Shown here piece after piece: positions 1 through 7,646 of a DNA stretch of 16,431 nucleotides. The position numbers and the translations under genes are program-made. The notes beneath the pieces were generated by a model, which did no database searches, was not told the origin of the DNA, and saw only the letters and a program-made list of their open reading frames with translations. The first letter of the stretch is position 1. Each line of letters starts with the position of its first letter. This DNA comes from Xanthobacteraceae bacterium (lineage in GTDB: Bacteria > Pseudomonadota > Alphaproteobacteria > Rhizobiales > Xanthobacteraceae), in NCBI GenBank assembly GCA_030040825.1, contig JASHSY010000260.1:1-16431 (forward strand), given 5' to 3'.

Positions 1-9
1 GGGAGCAAT

Positions 10-171
10 ATGCAGAACTTTGTTTTGGGGATTCTCGTTGCTCTTGGACCTTCGGTGGCCGTGGTCGCTTGGCTCATTTGGTATTCGGACGCATTCGAAA
101 ACCGCAGTCGCGAACGAAGCGAACGACCAGAATCGGCTCTTAGCGATTCGCCTTGGACTTACCTTCAATAA
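10..171 (+). CDS. putative small single-pass membrane protein
   Basis: A 53-codon ORF starting at ATG 10, with a purine-rich GGGAG at 1-5 placed correctly for a ribosome binding site. The product would have one strongly hydrophobic helix (about residues 4-24, ending WLIW) and a short polar, Arg/Glu/Ser-rich tail. Support for this frame comes from a diverged second copy at 2222-2290: 13 of 22 residues match, including the run AVVAWLI once a single extra base is allowed for, and most conserved differences fit this frame. I do not recognise the family. It lies convergent to the glycosylphosphotransferase, about 200 bp beyond that gene's stop. It could instead be chance; an overlapping frame from 20 is also open. 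Confidence 0.35.
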   Translation: MQNFVLGILVALGPSVAVVAWLIWYSDAFENRSRERSERPESALSDSPWTYLQ

Positions 172-369
172 CGCGTCTTCCTTCAACCTCAATGCTCTAG
201 CATCAGTGCCCGGTTGGAAGTGGAATTGAGACGTGGGTCCAAGCCTGCACCACGACGTCCGATCGGTTTTGTTTGGCGAATAACCCTCTCGCCGCTTCCG
301 CGTATCAGCACTGCAATGTTGAGAAAGGTCCCAACAATTGCCGCAGCACTAATCTGCGAAGGCGCTGGA

Positions 370-1878
370 TTAATATGCGTTTGTGTAAGCGCGTTTCGAA
401 AGCAGCGTCAACAATATGATCTTCATATCGAGAAGAAATGACCAATTATCGATGTAGTACAAATCAAGTTGCACGCGTTGCTGCATTTTCTCCAGTGTAT
501 TGGTCTCGCCGCGCAATCCGTTCACCTGCGCCCAGCCGGTAATTCCAGGTTTGACAACATGCCGTCGTGAAAACGGTGCGATCTTTCCGTGAAACAGCCT
601 GTTGTGAGCGGTCGCGTGCGGTCGAGGTCCGACGATCGACATGTCTCCTTGCAGGACGTTAACAAGCTGCGGCAATTCATCAATGTTGGTTCGGCGCAAG
701 AGTCGACCGAAGGATGTCACCCGCGGGTCGTTTCTCACCGCCTGGGCGAACTGATCTCCGTCCTTAAAGGTGGTCATTGTCCGGAACTTCAGCACCCGAA
801 TGGGCTCGTCATTGAAACCGTGGCGCGTCTGCCGAAAGAAGACCGGCCCATGGGAATCTAGCTTTATCGCGATTGAAACGATCAGAAAAAGTGGCGATAA
901 GACGAACAAGCCGACACCGGCGGTGAAAACATCAAACGACCGTTTTACAGCCAAGTCGAGGGGCGATAGCGGAGGGCGGCTGAGTTGGATGGTCGATAAC
1001 GTGCCAAATTCGGCGATCCGCGACCCCGCGACAAGCTCGAGGGCATCGACCGGAACGATATGCAAGCCGATCGGAAGCTCCGAAAGGAAGGAACTTAAGC
1101 TCATTGCCTTGGGCAATTCTTCTTGGGTTGCGAGGACAATAACGTCGTCCGGACGGATTGTTCGGCAGGCCTCAATCAGCTTTCGCACATTGTGATCGGG
1201 CGAATCCGCACCATCGCCTTCACGTGTAACCTCGGGGTTCCAAGGGAAACCGAACGATGCGACGCATTGGATCGCGCTTTGCTTTAATCGGTCACTAAAT
1301 TTCGCACAGCGTGCTGGATCACCAATCAGAACCACGTGCCGCGCCTCGATTGCACCCGACGCGATAGAAGACCGCAGCCACGAATACAACCTCGTCCGCA
1401 CGAGGGTAATTGCAATCGCAACGCCGACGACCTGAAAAATGAACGTACCGCGTGAATAATCCTGCCCAATCTTCAGGAGAAAAATTGTTGATAGCAAAAG
1501 CGAGAATGCCAGTCCGACCGCTCCGAGCCCGCTCCATAAGAGGACGTGTAGCGGTCGCATCTGAATCGCGGCAAAGTGCTGAAATCCCGCTGATACGAGT
1601 GAAACCAAGGTTGCTATGAATAGAGCCGCAAAAACGTATTCCGTCACTGGAAACGACGAGAATGTTATGAGGGCGTGATACAAGACGCTGTGATAGAAAA
1701 GGCAGGCAATGAAGGCAGCGCTAGCGACGGCGAAAAACTCTACCGCCATGATTTTCGCACGGACAATTGTCCATCGCGTCCGGTTGGCCGATTTTGGCCA
1801 CAGCGCGTCGCGCGCAATGCTAATCGATCGGAGTACCGCCGCCTCGGACCTGTTACCGGTACGCAAATCAACGGACAT
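370..1878 (-). CDS. undecaprenyl-phosphate glucose/hexose phosphotransferase (WcaJ/GumD family)
   Basis: A 502-residue polyisoprenyl-phosphate hexose-1-phosphate transferase. By family it moves hexose-1-phosphate from a UDP-sugar to undecaprenyl phosphate at the inner membrane, the first step of EPS repeat-unit synthesis. It has the long architecture: about four TM helices in residues 45-160, a nucleotide-binding-like middle domain opening with HVVLIGD (181-187), a re-entrant/TM segment after KRSFD (312-316; 319-339), then the catalytic domain. Visible motifs are FFRQTRHG (347-354), KFRTM (364-368), DELPQL (400-405), GDMSIVGPRP (411-420), KPGITGWAQVNG (443-454) and DLYYIDNWS (472-480). Length and motifs match WcaJ/GumD, not the short ExoY form. 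ATG 1878 is the first start; no strong RBS is seen. Glucose is the likely sugar but cannot be proved from sequence. Confidence 0.95.
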   Translation of the reverse strand: MSVDLRTGNRSEAAVLRSISIARDALWPKSANRTRWTIVRAKIMAVEFFAVASAAFIACLFYHSVLYHALITFSSFPVTEYVFAALFIATLVSLVSAGFQHFAAIQMRPLHVLLWSGLGAVGLAFSLLLSTIFLLKIGQDYSRGTFIFQVVGVAIAITLVRTRLYSWLRSSIASGAIEARHVVLIGDPARCAKFSDRLKQSAIQCVASFGFPWNPEVTREGDGADSPDHNVRKLIEACRTIRPDDVIVLATQEELPKAMSLSSFLSELPIGLHIVPVDALELVAGSRIAEFGTLSTIQLSRPPLSPLDLAVKRSFDVFTAGVGLFVLSPLFLIVSIAIKLDSHGPVFFRQTRHGFNDEPIRVLKFRTMTTFKDGDQFAQAVRNDPRVTSFGRLLRRTNIDELPQLVNVLQGDMSIVGPRPHATAHNRLFHGKIAPFSRRHVVKPGITGWAQVNGLRGETNTLEKMQQRVQLDLYYIDNWSFLLDMKIILLTLLSKRAYTNAY

Positions 1879-1920
1879 GTTTTTGCCCGCAATCCCGAAA
1901 GATGAGCGGACGCACCCACC

Positions 1921-1948
1921 ACTTTACTCCAAATTAACCATGCAACAA
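1921..1948 (-). promoter_or_regulatory. possible sigma-70 promoter of the glycosylphosphotransferase gene
   Basis: On the minus strand TTGTTG (1948-1943) and TAAAGT (1926-1921) are separated by 16 bp, placing a start about 35-40 bp before ATG 1878. The match to the consensus is only fair and no other evidence supports it. Confidence 0.2.
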
Positions 1949-2086
1949 GCCACGCCGCAGCGATGTGTTCGCCGTCACAAAAGGGCGCTTGCCATAAGGT
2001 TTCGATCCATCACAAAGTTCGTGCCTCCGCCGAAGACCTTCGACTCTCTCAGCTAGGCAAATGCGGCGGCACTGTCGCGGGGCTCG

Positions 2087-2102
2087 CTTGATTACAATCA
2101 AG
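2087..2102. promoter_or_regulatory. perfect inverted repeat, candidate operator
   Basis: CTTGATT and AATCAAG form perfect 7-bp arms around a 2-bp centre (AC). AT-rich arms and close spacing suit a dimeric DNA-binding regulator better than a terminator. It lies about 210 bp upstream of the phosphotransferase start. The binding protein is unknown. Confidence 0.35.
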
Positions 2103-2221
2103 GATTAGATCGGTCGGCCATTTTGGCCTGGCGGACTGAACTCAGAACTCCAGGCGACCGGCAATTCTGCTGGTGTGCGAATGCTTTAACCTGAAGTTGG
2201 CGTTACCGGGTTGCTTGTTGG

Positions 2222-2290
2222 CAGACCCCTCCGTTTGGGATTCCTGTTGTTTGTGGGCTCTCGATGGCTGTGGTCGCTTTGGCTCATTCG
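2222..2290 (+). pseudogene. decayed relative of the small membrane ORF at 10-171
   Basis: Aligned with bases 13-78, this stretch matches without gaps for 57 bp (40 of 57 identical by hand count), then after one extra T at about 2279 the next nine bases (TGGCTCATT) are identical. Translated, it gives Q, GI, V, G, S, AVVA and, after removal of the extra base, WLI at matching positions. The start codon is lost and similarity ends at about 2290. The copy overlaps nothing else and lies just past the GT2 stop. Confidence 0.3.
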
Positions 2291-2339
2291 GCCCGTCGTC
2301 GGCCCCGGCGAGTGCCAACACCAAGACGGCTGGCTTCTC

Positions 2340-3452
2340 CTACACCTTTGCGGAGGGCGACTGCCCATCGGTGGCAGCGGCATTGACCCGGCCCGTTAGG
2401 TCGCGAACGACGGTGCTCTCGATCCAATCGATTGGGTTAGTGCGCCGCCGCAGCAGACCAGGCCACACACCCGCAGCATAGACATTCCAGGCTGCGACAG
2501 AATAGACGCCAAGCCTGACGGACCGGCGCCGAGCCGACATCGCCGCGAACGGAAGCAGCCCGAGCGTCACGATCGCCAATGCCGCAAGCTTTGCGCTGAG
2601 AATGAACGGCATGGCAAGCAGCGAAAGCCACCAGAGATGAACAGTAGCGAGCAGAAAAAGGAACCTCTTCCACTGTCGTAACAGAAAAGGCAAATGGGCT
2701 TTGCCTAGCGATCCTCGCAACACTTCGCCGATACCGAACGCATAGCGCGTCCTCCAGCGCCGGAGAAGCAGGCGATAAGCGGTTCCAGAATGGCCGTAGT
2801 GATCGACAAACGGGACATCCATCCGGGCAAGTTTCCAACCCGCGGCCTGCATGCGGACGGCCAGATCGACATCCTCCCACATGTGCAAGTTACGGTCGCC
2901 GAAAAAGCCCACTGAATCGATCGCATCTCGCCGATAGACCGCGCCACCTTCGAGACAGTCCGTCAGGCCCGCACCGTGATGAACGTATTCCGTTTTAACG
3001 CGCCGGACATACTCCAAGTTTTCCTTCTCATGTTCAATTATTCTGCCGCTAACTCCGGCGACATCGGTATTTTCTTCCAAAAATCGGATGGCCACAGGGA
3101 GAAAGCCTTCCCACAACTGCATGTCGCCATCGATCAGGCAAACATAGCGTCCCGAGCTGTATTGATAGCCAAGCTGAACGCCGGCACCGCACGAACGATC
3201 CTCTACTCTACTCAAGCTCACGATCTTTATGGGAAATTTAGCGGCGATTTCGACGGTGTGATCGTCCGACGCGCTATCAGCTAGGATCACCTCGCCGTTC
3301 AATCCGCGGAGTGCGGCGAGCGCGCTCTCGATCGCCATAGCGATACGCCGCTGCTCGTTCAAGGCTTTGATGATAACGCTGATGGTGGGCCGGGATGTTT
3401 CCAGCATGTTCGGGCGGTTATGTGTTGACAAGCCCAAAGGAGCCCTGCTCAC
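2340..3452 (-). CDS. GT2 family glycosyltransferase
   Basis: A 370-residue inverting GT-A glycosyltransferase that should add one sugar to the lipid-linked EPS repeat unit on the cytosolic face. Motifs: SVIIKALNE (25-33) at the first strand, DSASDDHT (59-66), the metal/nucleotide-binding DGDMQ (108-112) and the acceptor-side WEDVDLAVRM (192-201). About three hydrophobic helices after residue 262 should anchor it in the membrane. Its GTG start overlaps the deacetylase stop in the tetranucleotide GTGA (3452-3449), so the two are translationally coupled. An alternative ATG lies 15 codons downstream at 3407, before the first conserved motif. The sugar donor cannot be told from sequence. Confidence 0.9.
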   Translation of the reverse strand: MSRAPLGLSTHNRPNMLETSRPTISVIIKALNEQRRIAMAIESALAALRGLNGEVILADSASDDHTVEIAAKFPIKIVSLSRVEDRSCGAGVQLGYQYSSGRYVCLIDGDMQLWEGFLPVAIRFLEENTDVAGVSGRIIEHEKENLEYVRRVKTEYVHHGAGLTDCLEGGAVYRRDAIDSVGFFGDRNLHMWEDVDLAVRMQAAGWKLARMDVPFVDHYGHSGTAYRLLLRRWRTRYAFGIGEVLRGSLGKAHLPFLLRQWKRFLFLLATVHLWWLSLLAMPFILSAKLAALAIVTLGLLPFAAMSARRRSVRLGVYSVAAWNVYAAGVWPGLLRRRTNPIDWIESTVVRDLTGRVNAAATDGQSPSAKV

Positions 3453-4459
3453 ATATGCGCAACGGGATCGCCTAACCTGGAATGAAAAGCGCGATATGTC
3501 CCATCAATCTTGCAACGCAATGAGGATGCCGTTTCCTTGCTTATTATCGGTTCGCGCGGCAGCGCGTAAAGATGACCGAGGTGTTCTGGAAATAATGTCC
3601 CCCGCTGCGTCGTCACCGAAGTGCGAAAACCGACAGACTGCGCGATCTGAGCCTCTCTGTGTCCGCAGGCGCCGAACGGATAAGCGAAATGCTTAACTTC
3701 GCGTTGGACGATGTTCTCAAGCCAAGCACGGCCGTCGGCCATTTCGCGTTGCACCTCTGCGACGGAGACCCGCGGCAGACGAATATGCCGGACACTATGT
3801 GCGCCAATCGTCACCAGCGGCGAAGCAGCGAGCCGTCGTAATTGCTCAATTGTCAGCCCTTCACCGCGAACGATTGAGCGGCCATCGATTCCGTTAGCGT
3901 CAAGAGCCGTCCTGACGGATGCGAGCGCTTCACCGTTCGATTCGACCAGCGCTGTGATTGCGGCAAACGCTTGCTTCTTGCTCGCCGCGTCGGTGCAATC
4001 AAAGCTGTAGCCAAGCTCCGGCAGCGCAAGGTTGTTCCGGGAGCGGATTAACGCGGCAAGGCCGAACCACCAACAGGTATCGATCTCGCCCGTTATCATG
4101 CCGGTGGTGACATAGACAGTAAACGGGGCACCAAACCGCTCCATGATTGGCAACACATGCGTCAGGTTGTCTGCATAACCGTCGTCAAATGTGAAGACGC
4201 AGAATCTGTCAACCGCAGGCGTAGCTAGGCGGTCCAGCGCCGTGTCGAGGCTGACAAACTGGACTTTGTTGTCCTTGAGCCAGGCGAGCGTGTCTTCAAG
4301 CACCGACACAGGACAGCGGGTAAATTCTTCGGGGTAAGACGTCGTATCGGGAACGACGCTATGCAGCAAAAAAATAGTACCAGGGCCGGCATAACGAAAC
4401 GCAAGGACCTTGCTGATTCCGCTGTAGCGGGCGATAACTGGAGCGGTGGACTTGAACAT
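3449..4459 (-). CDS. polysaccharide deacetylase family protein (CE4/NodB homology)
   Basis: A 336-residue NodB-fold deacetylase. Family enzymes remove N- or O-acetyl groups from glycans using a metal held by Asp-His-His. Visible motifs: TFDDGYADN (90-98; the second Asp is the expected metal ligand), HSVRH (221-225; the two metal-binding His) and the third motif as FAYPFG (258-263). No signal peptide or TM segment is evident, so it probably acts in the cytosol on the lipid-linked intermediate or a sugar precursor, unlike secreted peptidoglycan or chitin deacetylases. It is the first gene of a two-gene operon with the GT2 gene. No strong RBS precedes ATG 4459. The region upstream carries three inverted repeats. 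Confidence 0.88.
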   Translation of the reverse strand: MFKSTAPVIARYSGISKVLAFRYAGPGTIFLLHSVVPDTTSYPEEFTRCPVSVLEDTLAWLKDNKVQFVSLDTALDRLATPAVDRFCVFTFDDGYADNLTHVLPIMERFGAPFTVYVTTGMITGEIDTCWWFGLAALIRSRNNLALPELGYSFDCTDAASKKQAFAAITALVESNGEALASVRTALDANGIDGRSIVRGEGLTIEQLRRLAASPLVTIGAHSVRHIRLPRVSVAEVQREMADGRAWLENIVQREVKHFAYPFGACGHREAQIAQSVGFRTSVTTQRGTLFPEHLGHLYALPREPIISKETASSLRCKIDGTYRAFHSRLGDPVAHM

Positions 4460-4503
4460 TGGCGATGCTTAGCAGCTTCAATTGTCTGTTTTTTATGTGT
4501 GCC

Positions 4504-4517
4504 TACAGTTATCTGTA
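4504..4517. promoter_or_regulatory. perfect inverted repeat upstream of deacetylase, candidate operator
   Basis: TACAG and CTGTA flank a 4-bp centre (TTAT). It lies about 45 bp before the deacetylase start, where an operator or promoter would sit. Its centre is 43 bp from that of the next dyad, which has the same 5-4-5 layout. Confidence 0.35.
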
Positions 4518-4546
4518 ACAACGATTGCGCTCCCTACCGGCTAACA

Positions 4547-4560
4547 CATTCAAATGAATG
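4547..4560. promoter_or_regulatory. second 5-4-5 inverted repeat upstream of deacetylase
   Basis: CATTC and GAATG flank AAAT. The arm sequence differs from the dyad at 4504-4517, so the two are not copies of one site, but layout and roughly four-turn spacing are suggestive of a paired regulatory site. Confidence 0.3.
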
Positions 4561-4595
4561 CCAATACCCGTTTGACTGTGAGCCATAAACGCTGC

Positions 4596-4612
4596 GCCAT
4601 CGTTCCGATGGC
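4596..4612. promoter_or_regulatory. 7-3-7 inverted repeat in the divergent intergenic region
   Basis: GCCATCG and CGATGGC are perfect arms around TTC. There is no T-run on either side, so an intrinsic terminator is unlikely; an operator or RNA hairpin remains possible. The same 7-3-7 geometry recurs at 14029-14045. Confidence 0.35.
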
Positions 4613-5331
4613 ACAATACCTCCAATGTGCAGTTGACGTAAATGTCTGTCCTTCATGTTTACGCGCCATACAATCGCATGTAGACTTTGCGTTGACCGCC
4701 AAACATTCAGACCATTTCAGCGTGCGGTCTCAGCATCGACGAGCGCGCGTAGGGGGTAGGGATATTTGAGGTGGCGATCCGCTGGGCCGCGGGCCCGTGG
4801 TCTCCGCTGCCCGAGCTCGATTGCCATGAAGGCAACGCAATCGACAGAGTGCGGTTTCTGTTCTTCCACCAGATCCAGCATGCTCCGGCGCGCTCCGATC
4901 CATCAGATTCCATATTTTTATTTTCGTCCGCGCTGGCAGCCAATTCCCATGACCTCGCGGAGGTGCTCTGTCTTCGGCGCAAGCGGACCTCAGCGCTAGC
5001 CGGCAGCTACTGCGCCAGGAGCAATTCTCTCGCCAAGCTCGCGAACCCGCCAACGCACGACACGAGGATTTGCATAGTGTGGCTAGCGCAGCGCGTGTGC
5101 ATCGAACATTTCAGCCTAACGCGACACAGTTTCTGAGAAAGAGTGTTACGATTGCATTTCGCCGCACCGTCGGGGGCAGAATTTGTCCGCCGAATAAAAG
5201 GCATTATATCGGAGCGCCTCAAAAGGTAGAGCATTTGACGGAATTTAACGCTAGTATGGGTAGCTTGCGTGGATATTGGGCTGCCCATCAATTACGCGGT
5301 AGGGATGCCGGAGTTCCAGCCGTCCCGCTAA
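4613..5331. other. about 720 bp without a convincing gene
   Basis: Several short overlapping frames are open on both strands, but none gives a recognisable domain or has a good RBS. The only stretch that reads at all like protein is the minus-strand ORF at 4717-4881. A short inverted repeat ACCTC-GCG-GAGGT lies at 4952-4964. TTGACG at 5236-5241 resembles a -35 box but has no well-spaced -10. This region should contain the promoter of the flippase-kinase gene; I cannot place it. Confidence 0.5.
4717..4881 (-). CDS. doubtful small ORF or gene remnant
   Basis: A 54-codon ORF on the minus strand, beginning MLDLVEEQKPHSVD and ending ALVDAETAR. Its composition is protein-like. The adjacent frame just upstream (4982 leftwards) also reads plausibly (ELAASADENKN), as if a longer gene had been broken by a frameshift near 4881. 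GGAG lies only 2 bp before the ATG, which is too close to be a clear RBS. I do not recognise the family; it may be chance. Confidence 0.15.
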   Translation of the reverse strand: MLDLVEEQKPHSVDCVAFMAIELGQRRPRARGPADRHLKYPYPLRALVDAETAR

Positions 5332-7644
5332 ATGCAACACGTACACGCTAAAATGAAAAAATCCGCCGCGGCTCCGATGCAGGCTGATAGTAGGATCGAG
5401 CGAGCCTCTATCTTCGGGCTCGGCGTTATCGTTCGACGAGAGCACATCCTTTCGCTGGCGGATCAAGCAATAGTCAGTGCTACAGGTTTTTCAACGACCT
5501 TTTTGATCGCTCACTGGAGTGGATCAACTCAACTGGGAATCTACGCCCTCGGCCTTTCTGTTCTTTTGTCCGTGGTAGCATTTCAAGATTCTCTTATTTT
5601 GCAGCCCTATCAGATCCACAGATTTTATCCCGGGGGGACCCCTGCCGAGCGGGCCGGCGCATCTCTGGTCCTTAGCATTCTGTTCTCGGTGGGGAGCTTA
5701 TTGCTACTGATCATCGTCTCATTGGCTCTTCTCGTGTGGCAGGCCACGCTAGAGACGATCTTTATGAGCTGGGCCATAGCGGGGATCCTGCCGTTTGCTC
5801 TGACGCGAGATTTCGCGCGTCGATTTGCCTTTGCGCATCTCGATTCCGGTCGGGCTCTTCTCTTGGATTTGGTCGCCGCGATTATTCAGCTTTCCGCATT
5901 AGTTTGGCTGGGGGCCAGCGGGCGTATGTCGGCGCTCAGCGCGTGCGCCGCGCTCGGCGCAGCATGTGCTCTTCCGACTGCTCTATGGTTCTACTCGGCG
6001 CGGGCCGAATTCGCGTTTCGCGCCCGGCACGTGCGAATCGCATTTACCGAAACTTGGGCGCTGGGTAAATGGCTGCTGGCCGGCCGGATAACCGTTCAGG
6101 TGCAGGGATACATCACCTACTGGCTTGCGGCAGCTATCGGCGGTGCGGCGGTCACCGGCGTGTACGCCGCTTGCATGAGCATTATCGGCGTTGCCAATCC
6201 TTTGATGATGGGACTCAGCAATATCTTCATGCCCAAAGCGGTATTGGCATGGAAGCAAGACGGCGGGCCGGGGCTCTGGCACGAGACAATCCGGAACACC
6301 GCGCTGATGGCGGCTGCAATGACGGCATTCTGTTTGGTAGTTATTTTCGCCGGCGAGCAGGTGATGCACATTCTATATCACAGAATCGAATTCGCCGGGC
6401 TTGGTCAGACCCTTGTGGTGCTGGCCTTGGCGATGTCATTTGGAACTCTCGGCACGCCATCCTCGATTGCGCTAGCGACCATGAAGCGTCCTCGTGCGAT
6501 CATCGTGGTCACCACGATCGAAGCGTTTCTGACAATTGCCCTCGTATGGATACTGTTGACGAAATGGGGCCTCTTGGGCGCGGCTTACGGATTGCTGGTG
6601 GGGAATGCGGCTGGCGCCCTCGGCCGCTGGGTGGCGCTCTATTTGAGCCTCTCGAAGGTCTCCGATCCGGCTTCTGTCATGCGAGTGCTGCAGGAATTCA
6701 CCAACGGCGCTGATAACAGCCGCTGCACGATTGTGCGGCTGAGCGCAAACGAAGATGCCGAGGTTTTCGAGGTCAACTCGACGGGCGGACAGCTGATCTT
6801 GGACACCTACAATACGGTCGTGGTCAAGCTGATCAAGTTAGAAACATCGTCGACCTCCGAAATCATGCAGGCGCAAATTGATCTGCATAATGCGCTGGAC
6901 GGGCGCAAGTTTAATGGCTGGACGATTTTTGCCCCGCGCCCGCTGTATGTCTGCAAGTCACCTCCGGCGATTATCATGACCGCCGTCTCTGGGCAGCCGA
7001 TTGCTTCATACGCGTCAGAAAGAACGTCGAATAGCGATGCTCTCATATCAGAAGTTTTCCGCGGCGCCGCGCGCACGGTCGCAACGGCGATGGAGCAGTA
7101 CTGGTCCAGTGGACGGCGACATGGTGATTTAAATTTAGGAAACCTGCTTTTCGACCTCGAAGCAAATACAATCTCTATTATCGATGCGGGGACCCGAGCG
7201 GACTGCCGCATCTGTAGCGATGTGACCAAGTTCCGATCGTCAACGGTGTGCGATCTCGCCCACCTGTTGTGGGAAGTAGGACACGACGTCACGGACTTGG
7301 TTAAAGACCTGGTCAGAAGCCAAACCACCCGCATGAGTAACGAGGTGTTTGTCGAGGCTTTGATTTGTACGATCATCGATCGTATCGACGATCGAGAAGA
7401 GAAACGGCGGCTTTTGAACGATATCTGGATTTGTGCGCAACAGCATCTCGACGATAAGCTCGATCTACCATGGTCTGTTCGCGGCCTGTGGAATATATCC
7501 GCCAAGCAGATCGTAAAGCAGATTGCGAAACGGCGGATCGCTTCAATCCTCGCGCGAGTAGGTTCGCATGCCAATATTTTTGCAAAGGGGAGTGGACAAT
7601 CTGAGTTTCGAAGGCGGCGTACAGTTCAGTCGACAATGAGTTAG
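5332..7644 (+). CDS. Wzx-type oligosaccharide flippase fused to a C-terminal kinase-like domain
   Basis: A 770-residue fusion. Residues about 40-440 form some 12 hydrophobic helices typical of MOP/Wzx polysaccharide flippases, which move undecaprenyl-linked repeat units across the inner membrane. Residues about 460-740 are soluble and carry a protein-kinase/APH-like core: VVVKLIK (496-502) supplies the candidate ATP-binding Lys499, HGDLNLGNLLFD (597-608) is a complete catalytic loop (Asp599, Asn604), and IIDAGT (616-621) gives the metal-binding Asp618. The kinase domain should face the cytosol and looks active. Ordinary Wzx proteins are about 400-500 residues, so the extra 300 are unusual. 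Start choice is uncertain: ATGs at 5332, 5353 and 5377 are all possible and none has a good RBS. It is coupled to the next gene. Confidence 0.9.
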   Translation: MQHVHAKMKKSAAAPMQADSRIERASIFGLGVIVRREHILSLADQAIVSATGFSTTFLIAHWSGSTQLGIYALGLSVLLSVVAFQDSLILQPYQIHRFYPGGTPAERAGASLVLSILFSVGSLLLLIIVSLALLVWQATLETIFMSWAIAGILPFALTRDFARRFAFAHLDSGRALLLDLVAAIIQLSALVWLGASGRMSALSACAALGAACALPTALWFYSARAEFAFRARHVRIAFTETWALGKWLLAGRITVQVQGYITYWLAAAIGGAAVTGVYAACMSIIGVANPLMMGLSNIFMPKAVLAWKQDGGPGLWHETIRNTALMAAAMTAFCLVVIFAGEQVMHILYHRIEFAGLGQTLVVLALAMSFGTLGTPSSIALATMKRPRAIIVVTTIEAFLTIALVWILLTKWGLLGAAYGLLVGNAAGALGRWVALYLSLSKVSDPASVMRVLQEFTNGADNSRCTIVRLSANEDAEVFEVNSTGGQLILDTYNTVVVKLIKLETSSTSEIMQAQIDLHNALDGRKFNGWTIFAPRPLYVCKSPPAIIMTAVSGQPIASYASERTSNSDALISEVFRGAARTVATAMEQYWSSGRRHGDLNLGNLLFDLEANTISIIDAGTRADCRICSDVTKFRSSTVCDLAHLLWEVGHDVTDLVKDLVRSQTTRMSNEVFVEALICTIIDRIDDREEKRRLLNDIWICAQQHLDDKLDLPWSVRGLWNISAKQIVKQIAKRRIASILARVGSHANIFAKGSGQSEFRRRRTVQSTMS

Positions 7645-7646
7645 AA

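Larger units (their letters stand above)
1879..2339. other. 461-bp intergenic region between GT2 and glycosylphosphotransferase genes
   Basis: No gene with recognisable product. It holds the possible promoter at 1921-1948, a perfect 7-bp-arm inverted repeat at 2087-2102, a short inverted repeat GGCCA-TTT-TGGCC at 2116-2128, and the decayed small-ORF copy at 2222-2290. The GT2 gene ends at 2340 with no T-tract hairpin, so it and the phosphotransferase gene may be partly co-transcribed. Confidence 0.6.

Noticed and set aside
4786..4800. GC-rich inverted repeat GGGCC-GCG-GGCCC near 4790, considered as a terminator.
   Set aside because: No T-run on either strand and no gene ending nearby.
5983..6713. 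Long ORFs in other frames and on the minus strand within the flippase-kinase gene (such as 6069-6713 plus and 5983-6369 minus).
   Set aside because: They are shadows of a real coding frame with clear TM helices; their products are Arg/Gly/His-rich and without domain structure.
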